Shown: positions 13,826 to 20,471 of the stretch, piece by piece
Layout: each line of letters starts with the position of its first letter
How positions within the stretch are numbered: position 1 is the first letter of the stretch
Assembly: GCA_947373235.1 (NCBI GenBank)
Contig: CANBWW010000008.1
Span: 1-20,471 of the forward strand
DNA length: 20,471 nt
Reading direction: 5' to 3'
DNA from: Candidatus Altimarinota bacterium
GTDB lineage: Bacteria; Patescibacteriota; Gracilibacteria; BD1-5; UBA2023
Program-made: the position numbers and the translations under genes
The notes under the pieces: generated by a model
Told to the model about the DNA's origin: nothing
What the model saw: the letters and a program-made list of their open reading frames with translations, nothing else
The model's database searches: none

Positions 13826-16800
13826 ATGATTCCAATGACAAAAGATCTTGAAAATTTCTTAAATGACAAGATTACTGACTATTCTCAGATTGGACGATTT
13901 GCTGGAAAACGTGATATTACCGTTGGAAAAAATCTCGATACACTTCGAGCGATTTCTGTCGGACTTTCTTCGAAAGAAGATATTCGCGCCCTTTCTTATG
14001 GTGAAGTCCTGATTTCTGAAACTATTAACTACCGAACTCAGCGTCCAGAACGTGGAGGACTTTTCTGTGAACAGATTTTTGGTCCACGTAAAAACTACGA
14101 GTGTGCGTGTGGAAAATACAAACGTATCCGTTACAAAGGAGTGATCTGTGAACGATGTGGTGTAGAAGTAACTACTTCTCAGGTTCGCCGTCAACGCACG
14201 GGTCATATCGAACTCGCAGCTCCGATCGCGCATATCTGGTACTTGAAGTCTGTTCCATCTCGTATTGGTCTTCTTCTCGATATTTCTGTAAAAAAACTCG
14301 AACAAGTCGTGTATTTTGCTTCGTATATCGTTACGGAACTCTACGAAGACAAGCGTGATGAGACGATGAAAGATCTCGAACATGCGTACAAGACTCAGAA
14401 GATAAATGTGCAAAAAGAAATCCAACATACTATCGGAGAACTTACTCTTCAGCTCGAAGAAAAGAAAATTTCGAAAAAAGAATTTCTCGAACTCGAGACC
14501 TACCATACTTCGAAACTGGATGAACTCGATACAGAATATGCAAAACTTCGTGATCTTCTCAAGCTTCTTCGAGTAGGGGAGGTGATCGGAGAACTCGATT
14601 ATCGTATTATCTACGACAAATTTCCTCATGTATTTAAGGGGGGAACGGGTGCAGAAAATCTCAAAGCACTTCTCGAACGTATTGATCTCAAGGCATTTAT
14701 TTCTGAAAATCAAGCAGAACTCAAAATTTCTCCGAAATCAAAACACAAGAAGATTCTTCAGAAATTGAAACTTGCTTCATCACTCTTTAAATCTGGTCAA
14801 CGTCCTGAAAACTTTATCCTTTCAGCACTTCAGATCCTTCCTCCAGATCTTCGCCCGATGATCCAACTCGATGGTGGACGTTTTGCTTCTTCTGACTTGA
14901 ACGATCTTTATCGTCGTGTCATCAACCGAAACAATCGTCTTCGAAAACTCTCAGAACTCGGAGCTCCAGACGTAATTCTGAAAAATGAAAAACGTATGCT
15001 TCAGGAAGCTGTGGATATGCTCATGAGTGGAGATGTTCGCTCAAATCGTCCAGGTTATACTTCTGCAACGAAGAAAAAACTGAAATCTCTTTCTGATATT
15101 CTCAAAGGAAAACAAGGTCGTTTCCGCCAGAATCTTCTCGGAAAACGTGTGGACTACTCTGGTCGTTCAGTGATCGTCGTTGGTCCTCAACTCGAGATGA
15201 ACGAATGTGGTCTTCCAAAATCTATGGCTCTGACTCTTTTTAAACCATTTGTGATAGGAAAACTCATCGAAAAAGAATACGCATACAATGTAAAACATGC
15301 GGAAAAAATCATCGAAGAACACACAAAAGAGGTATGGGATACACTCGATGAAGTGATCGATGGAAAATATGTTCTTATGAACCGTGCTCCAACTCTTCAC
15401 CGTCTCGGTATTCAGGCATTTCGCCCGGTTCTGATCGATGGAAAGGCGATCCGTCTCCATCCTCTGTGTTGTACAGCCTTCAATGCCGATTTCGATGGAG
15501 ATCAGATGGCGGTACATCTTCCTCTTACGATGGAAGCACAAAACGAAGCTTCATCTCTCATGGTGACTTCAAAAAATATGCTCAATCCTTCGAATGGTGA
15601 ACCGATCGTGGCTCCTTCACAGGATATGATTCTTGGGTGTTACTATCTCACGAAGATCGTCGAAGGAAAACATGAACTTGCCTTTATCGATGGTGATGAT
15701 GCGATGACCGCGTATGAAAATAACGTTATCACTCTCCATACCCCGATCAAGATCCGTATAGAAGGGAAGCTCACAGATACAACTTATGGGCGTTATCTTT
15801 TTAATGAGATTCTTCCAGAAAGTCTCCGATTTGTGAACGAAACTGTTGGAAAAAATGCAGCCAAGAAACTTCTTTCTCGCTCGTTTGATATTCTCGGTGG
15901 TGAAGCGACGGCATATGTTGCTGACGCAATCAAAAATCTTGGATTCAAGTACGCGACGATTTCTGGTCTGACCGTTTCTGCATTTGATATGATCATCCCA
16001 GATGAAAAATACGAATTCGTAGAAGAAGGAGAAGACAAGATCAAAGATATTCAAAAAGCATTTTGGCATGGTCTCGTGAACGAAGATGAACGCTATGCTC
16101 AGTCACTTCAGGTATGGCACGGTGTGAAGGGAAAGATTGAAAAAGAAATGAAGAAAAACTTTCTTCCATCAAATCCGATCTATAACCTCATCGACTCTGG
16201 AGCCCGAGGAAACTGGGGAAATGTGACACAGCTTTGTGGTATGAAGGGTCTCGTGGCATCACCGACAGGAAAGACGATCGAACTTCCGATCAAGTCCAAT
16301 CTGAAGGAAGGATTCTCTACTCTCGAATACTTTATCGCGACACACGGTGGACGTAAAGGTAAGGCAGATACCGCTCTCAAAACGGCACAATCAGGATACT
16401 TGACTCGTCGTCTCGTCGATGCAGCACAGAATATCTTGACTCGTGAGCACGACTGTAAAACACTTCAATACGAAGAATTTGGACGTAATGACACGACTTC
16501 ACTCTTCGGTGACACCTTCGAAAGTAAAATCGCTGGAAAATACACCGCTCGAGATGTGCTCGATGGATCTGGAAAGCTTCTCTTCCCAGAAGGAACACTT
16601 CTTACGAAGGAAGTTCTCAAGTCTCTCCTTGCAACCGATGCAGAAAAAGTGGCCGTTCGTTCAGTACTTACCTGTGAAACAGAAGAAGGAGTATGTCAGC
16701 GTTGTTATGGTCTCGATCTCGCAACTGCTGGGATCGTGAATATCGGTACTCCAGTCGGGATCATCGCCGCTCAGTCGATCGGTGAACCAGGAACTCAGTT

Positions 16801-17830
16801 GACGATGCGTACCTTCCACTCGGGAGGTGTGGCGAAGGAAGGGGGTGATATCACGGCGGGTCTCTCTCGTGTAGAAGAACTTTTCGAAGCTCGTACACCG
16901 AAGTACCTTGCAGAAATTGCTCCATTTGATGCTCATATTCGTTCGATTGATTCAGAAGGTTCAGAGGTGACGATCGTTCTCGAATCTCTCGAAAAAGAAA
17001 CTCGTTCTTACTATACGAGTGATATCGAGATGACCATGATGGTAAAAAAAGGTGATACTGTGGAAACAAAACAAATACTTGCAAAATGAGTTCACTCAAA
17101 ACAAAAACTTCAAGCAACTCATGCTGGTCGTGTGATGAAAGTGACAGAAGATATGATCGTCGTAGAAGATCTCGTTCCAGAAGTGTGTGACTATATCGTT
17201 CCAACTGGACGCAATCTCCTCATCAAAGAAGGAGATACGGTGAAGATTGGTTCGAAGCTCACAGAAGGACACGTTTCACTTCAGTCTCTCATGGATACTG
17301 CTGGTTCTCTCGCAGCAGAAATGTATATCGTAAATGATATTAAGGAGATTTATTCTTCTCAAGGTCAAACGGTGAACGCGAAACATATCGAACTCATCGT
17401 TCGTCAGATGTTCTCGAAAGTAAAGATTACCAATGCTGGTGATTCTACATTCTTCCCTGGAGATATCGTCGATATCATCCGATTCTCTAAGGAAAATCGT
17501 GAACTCGCTGCCGCAGGTCAAAAAGAAGCAATCGGTACACAGATGCTTCTCGGTCTGACGAAGATTTCCCTCTTCACTGATTCTTGGCTTTCTGCCGCAT
17601 CATTTCAGGAAACAGTTCGTGTCCTTGTGGATGCGTCGACTTCTCGAAAGATCGACAATCTCGAAGGTCTCAAAGAAAATGTGATCATCGGTCGTCTGAT
17701 CCCAACCTTGAACTACTTTGAAAACAATCGTGATGTCGGAGAATTCTTCGCTCATGAAACGGACGGACAAAGTGGTTACATCGATGATACTCACTTCGAG
17801 ATCACGACGGCGAGTACCAGTATGGTCTAA
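13826..17830 (+). CDS. rpoC: DNA-directed RNA polymerase subunit beta' (TGA read as Gly at codon 1088)
   Basis: 1334 aa. N-terminal zinc site Cys 93, 95, 108, 111 (CACGKYKRIRYKGVICERC); a charged coiled-coil stretch around residues 180-250; GGRFASSDLNDLYRRVINRN; GRFRQNLLGKRVDYSGRSVI; the active-site NADFDGDQM (Asp 555, 557, 559); second zinc site Cys 877, 950, 957, 960 (CETEEGVCQRC); the trigger/bridge region PVGIIAAQSIGEPGTQLTMR; and the C-terminal SWLSAASFQETVRVL..LKENVIIGRLIP. A single in-frame TGA (17087-17089) lies in the C-terminal beta-barrel region (QILAK-G-VHSK). Both flanks are clearly RpoC in one frame, so it is sense. The start is ATG 13826 after CTATTTTCTCT; 13835 (MTKDLENF) or the TTG at 13796 are alternatives. 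The 163-bp gap after rpoB has no gene; it holds a small hairpin CCAC-TATAT-GTGG and a weak GATACAAT box. Confidence 0.97.
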
Positions 17831-17839
17831 TCAAAAAAC

Positions 17840-17893
17840 AAAAAAGCTTTAAGAATCAAAAATCCCTTCACGGTCAGGTGGAGGGATTTTTTT
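17840..17893 (+). terminator. composite terminator, copy B, after rpoC
   Basis: Box AAAAAAGCTTTAAGAA (17840-17855), then hairpin arms AAAAATCCCTTCAC (17858-17871) and GTGGAGGGATTTTTTT (17878-17893), loop GGTCAG. The stem has one T-G wobble. The T-run covers the stop codon (17892-17894, complement) of the convergent gene, whose transcript would also meet the hairpin followed by five U. Box and loop core match copy A at 4857-4901. Confidence 0.92.
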
Positions 17894-18596
17894 ACTCCTG
17901 AAGGATAAATTCTATAAACTTCAAATGAGCTGATTCCCTGTATATCATTTTATATTTATCCCCGATTATGGGTATCATTTGTAGGTATTCTGCTAATTTT
18001 TCTCCACCCATTTCCTCGATCGGAAAATCTCTCGATTTTAAGATATATTTTTGAAAATCTCATTCAAGATGACTCAATATTTTTGGAACGATCTGAGTGA
18101 CTGCAAGGGGAATTTGGTATGTTTCCATAATTTTTTGTATATTTTCCTGTGTGTTATCTATAATTGTGATTGTTGGTTTTATATACAAACACAACATTTT
18201 CAGAAGGTTTTCATGTAAAAGTGGAAGAGCATTTTTATCACTATAGTCAATAAAATTTGGTATATATAAGGAAATTGTGCGTTCTAGTGTTCCATATGTT
18301 CAGAAGAGACTATAGTACGAATCAATGATTTTTCATCCATCTATTGCAATATATTCCTTTCCACACTCATCCTCTATGGATATGTCCAGTCCAGTAAATT
18401 CTGGGGTATACTGAAAAACCTGCAGGATATCAGAAGGAGATCCGAGCTCAGAGAATTTTTCTATAGAAATTTTTGCTTTTGCTTTGTTTCGATATCAGAT
18501 TTCGAGAGAATCGGTGCGAGCATTTTTTAGAGACATCAGTATACTTTCGATTTCTTTTGAGGAAAGAACTTTTTTCCTGCTATTTATTGTTTCCAT
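17892..18596 (-). CDS. hypothetical cytoplasmic protein
   Basis: 234 aa, visible only with TGA = Gly (four such codons: LEIGYR, DGGKII, LFGTYG, LEGDFQ); no long standard-code frame exists here, so it would be missed by ordinary annotation. No signal peptide or membrane helix. N-terminal Lys/Ser-rich helix (SRKKVLSSKEIESILMSLK), then alternating strand-like segments (FTGLDISIEDECGKEYIAID, RTISLYIPNF), a middle part with KPTITIIDNTQENIQKIME, and a C-terminal helical part ending KFIEFILQE. The coding pattern is consistent from ATG 18594-18596 to TAA without any other stop, which is strong evidence that it is expressed. No family recognised. It converges on rpoC with a shared terminator and diverges from ung across about 125 bp. 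Confidence 0.8.
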
Positions 18597-18683
18597 AAAG
18601 ATAAATTGGGAAAAGTTATTCATAGAGTAACAGTATTTCTTCTTTTTGCAATCTATCGTTTATACACTTTATCCTTGCCTTTT

Positions 18684-18715
18684 TTGTGTAAAAAATAGAA
18701 TGACTCTACTATAAA
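18684..18715 (+). promoter_or_regulatory. weak putative promoter of ung
   Basis: A TATAAA box (18710-18715) lies 7 nt before the ung ATG, with overlapping TACTAT (18707-18712) at 17 nt from TTGTGT (18684-18689). Either assignment puts the transcript start at or very near the start codon. Sequence match is modest. Confidence 0.35.
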
Positions 18716-18722
18716 AAACCTT

Positions 18723-19385
18723 ATGTCTGTAAAAATCCATCCTTCCTGGGAAGTAGTCCTTGCTTCAGAATTTGAGAAACCATACTGGAAAGAATTAACG
18801 GATTTTGTGAAAGGGGAATATGCTTCGAAGATCTGTTTTCCTGAAGGGAAAAATATTTTTCGTGTTTTTGATACGACGCCTTTTGAAAGTGTGAAAGTGG
18901 TGATCCTCGGTCAAGATCCATACCATACTCCGGGTGCTGCGATGGGACTTTCTTTTTCTATCCCAGAAGGTTCCAAGGCACAACCAAGTTTACAAAATAT
19001 TTTTAAGGAAATTGTTTCTGATCTCGGAAAGCAGCGAACAAAAACAGATCTGACAGATTGGGCGAAGCAAGGAGTTCTTCTCTTGAATTCGGTTTTGACG
19101 GTGGTTCAGTGAGTTCCTGCTTCTCACCAAGGAAAGGGTTGGGAGATTTTTACGGATCGAGTGATCGAGCTCATTTCTGAAAAATCTACATGAGTGGTTT
19201 TTATTCTTTGGGGGAATTTTGCTGCTGGGAAAAAATCCTTGATCGACGCATCAAAACACCATATCATCACTTCTCCTCATCCAAGTCCTTTTTCCGCTCA
19301 CAAGTGATTTTTCGGATCCAAACCATTTTCTCGAACCAATACTTTTCTCGAACAAGAAGGAAAAACTCCGATTGATTGGGTGTAG
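18723..19385 (+). CDS. ung: uracil-DNA glycosylase, family 1
   Basis: 220 aa, the usual Ung length. Removes uracil from DNA to start base-excision repair. Catalytic water-activating loop GQDPYH (63-68, Asp-65 the key residue), AMGLSFSIP, GVLLLNSVLTV (uracil-binding Asn), GWEIFTDRVI, FILWGNFAA, and the DNA-intercalation loop HPSPFSA (186-192, His-186). Three TGA codons (19110, 19191, 19305) give Gly in VVQGVPASH, KSTGVVF and AHKGFFG, all positions where relatives have Gly. Under the standard code the protein stops at residue 129, before the leucine/His loop, and would look like a pseudogene. Ends at TAG 40 bp before the next gene. Confidence 0.96.
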
Positions 19386-19425
19386 TTTTATTTTGCAAAA
19401 AAAGAAAAATCCATACACTTTCTCT

Positions 19426-20370
19426 ATGAAAAAAACAATTCTTATCACTGGCGGAGCTTGATTTATCGGTTCCAATTTCCTGAATAAATACGTTCCACTT
19501 TTTCCAGATATTTTTTTTATCAATCTCGATGCACTCACATATGCAGGAAATATAGAAAAGATCGATCTTTCCGTGAGAAGTGCGCAAAACTATGTTTTTG
19601 AAAAAGTAGATATTCGTGATTCTGTTACTCTTCGAACAATCTATCAGAAGTACACGCCGACGGATATGATTCATTTTGCTGCGGAATCTCATGTCGATAA
19701 CTCGATCCTAAATCCTCTTCTTTTCACCGAAACTAACGTGCTTTGAACTCAAAATCTTCTCGATCTTCACAGAGAATTTGGTATGCAGCGTTTTCATTAT
19801 ATCTCGACGGATGAAGTGTATGGCGATATTCCAGAGAGTGGATTTTTTACTGAGGAAACCCATATTGAGCCATCTTCACCATATTCTGCATCAAAGGCTG
19901 GTGGTGATATTCTCACTCAGGCATATGGTCGGACATTTTGAATCGATTATACGATCACCCGCTGTTCGAATAATTATGGTCGCAATCAAAACTTTATTTC
20001 TTTGATCCCATTTTTTATCTCAAAAATCCAGAAAAATGAGAAAGTTCCTCTTTATGGTGATGGTTCCAATATCCGTGATTGGCTCTATGTAGAGGATCAC
20101 TGTGATGCAGTTTGGGAAGTATTTACTCGTGGAAAAACTGGAAGTATCTATAATATTGGCGGAAATAATGAATACACCAATCTTGAGATCACGAAAATCC
20201 TTCTTGCTGCGATGGGAAAAACTGAAGATCTCATATCATTTGTTCCTGATCGACCTGGTCATGATAAGCGCTATGCGATCGATGCTACGAAGATAAAAAA
20301 TGATCTTGGATGGACTCCGAAGGTGAAATTTAAAGAGGGGATTGCGAAAACGATACAATATTATCTCTAA
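19426..20370 (+). CDS. rmlB: dTDP-glucose 4,6-dehydratase
   Basis: 314 aa, extended short-chain dehydrogenase fold. Makes dTDP-4-keto-6-deoxyglucose on the way to dTDP-rhamnose and related surface sugars. NAD-binding GGAGFIGS (9-16), DALTYAGN typical of RmlB rather than GalE, HFAAESHVDNSI, catalytic STDEVYGD (127-134, with the RmlB Asp-Glu pair), YSASKAGGD (Tyr-153, Lys-157), RCSNNYGRNQ, YGDGSNIRDWLYVEDHC, and RPGHDKRYAID near the end. Three TGA codons (19459, 19744, 19939) are Gly, the first inside the dinucleotide-binding motif. Somewhat shorter than the usual 330-360 aa. A TACACT box 6 nt before the ATG and TTGCAA 15 nt further up suggest its own, possibly leaderless, transcript. Other rml genes may lie beyond the window; related 4,6-dehydratases remain possible. 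Confidence 0.93.
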
Positions 20371-20425
20371 ATTATTTCAATTCTCTCATAAGATTGAGAC
20401 AAATTTTCTTTGATTTATTAGTTAT

Positions 20426-20471
20426 GAGAACTACGTTCTCTTAAAACTGCATTCCGTTCAGAAAGAATGCA
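20426..20471. repeat. two small inverted repeats at the window end, possible terminator
   Basis: GAGAAC-TAC-GTTCTC (20426-20440) and TGCATTC, 10-nt loop, GAATGCA (20448-20471). The second is preceded by TTAAAAC, so on the minus strand its stem is followed by GTTTTAA. It is cut by the window edge; a T-run just beyond would make it a bidirectional terminator for rmlB and a convergent gene. Confidence 0.4.

Noticed and set aside
13859..14713. 284-aa minus-strand frame inside rpoC
   Set aside because: Phe/Arg-rich antisense shadow of the highly conserved rpoC N-terminus.
13826..17830. rpoC split in two genes or carrying a nonsense mutation at 17087
   Set aside because: The second part continues in the same frame with unmistakable RpoC sequence, and the same TGA-as-Gly pattern is seen in nearly all genes of the window.
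18723..19385. ung as a pseudogene (three in-frame TGA)
   Set aside because: All three TGA positions align with Gly and all catalytic motifs on both sides are intact; no frameshift is needed.
1..20471. TGA read as selenocysteine or tryptophan
   Set aside because: Sites match conserved glycines, are far too many for selenocysteine, no insertion-element hairpins follow them, and TGG already supplies Trp at Trp positions.

Overview
The window is AT-rich bacterial DNA from a lineage that reads TGA as glycine (translation table 25), i.e. Candidatus Gracilibacteria (BD1-5) or Absconditabacteria (SR1) of the Candidate Phyla Radiation. The proof is internal. Almost every gene looks broken under the standard code but becomes one intact, full-length, recognisable protein when in-frame TGA is read as Gly. 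Many of those positions are family-invariant glycines: the first Gly of the RecJ GDYDVDG motif, the Rossmann Gly of RmlB (GGAGFIGS), and glycines of PiT, Ung and RpoC. All real genes end in TAA or TAG. ORF calling with TGA as stop would shred this window, so coordinates below use TGA = Gly.

Layout. (1) 1-939: 3' end of a PiT phosphate transporter (+) meeting a small membrane protein (-) tail to tail. (2) 1071-4798 (-): a tight seven-gene run transcribed from a house-cleaning NTPase (rdgB/HAM1 family) through three VOC-fold proteins, a TauE/SafE exporter, a pentapeptide-repeat protein and an SRPBCC protein, ending at a hairpin terminator. (3) 4908-7484 (-): a secreted protein with an 11-residue coiled-coil repeat, and recJ. 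(4) 7478-8885 (+): a lipoprotein, a DUF2304 membrane protein and a GT2 glycosyltransferase, fired from a promoter facing recJ and sharing its -10 region. (5) 8925-9773: a one-TM Cys- and Gly/Met-rich protein (-) and a small unknown gene (+). (6) 9838-17893 (+): rpoB and rpoC with their own promoter, a structured leader and a terminator. (7) 17892-20370: an unknown gene (-), uracil-DNA glycosylase (+) and dTDP-glucose 4,6-dehydratase (+).

Three window-wide signals stand out. TGA-Gly is frequent (about 47 in roughly 3,770 codons) except in rpoB (none) and rpoC (one), suggesting selection against the recoded codon in highly expressed genes. Shine-Dalgarno sequences are nearly absent: starts follow pyrimidine-rich stretches or lie 6-8 nt after -10-like boxes, suggesting much leaderless initiation. 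Finally, two unrelated transcription units end in the same composite terminator: an identical 16-nt upstream box and an identical hairpin loop core, with differing but still paired outer stems.

There are no mobile elements, CRISPR arrays, rRNAs or tRNAs that I can support. The content is core information processing, nucleotide-pool and DNA repair, and cell-surface functions.
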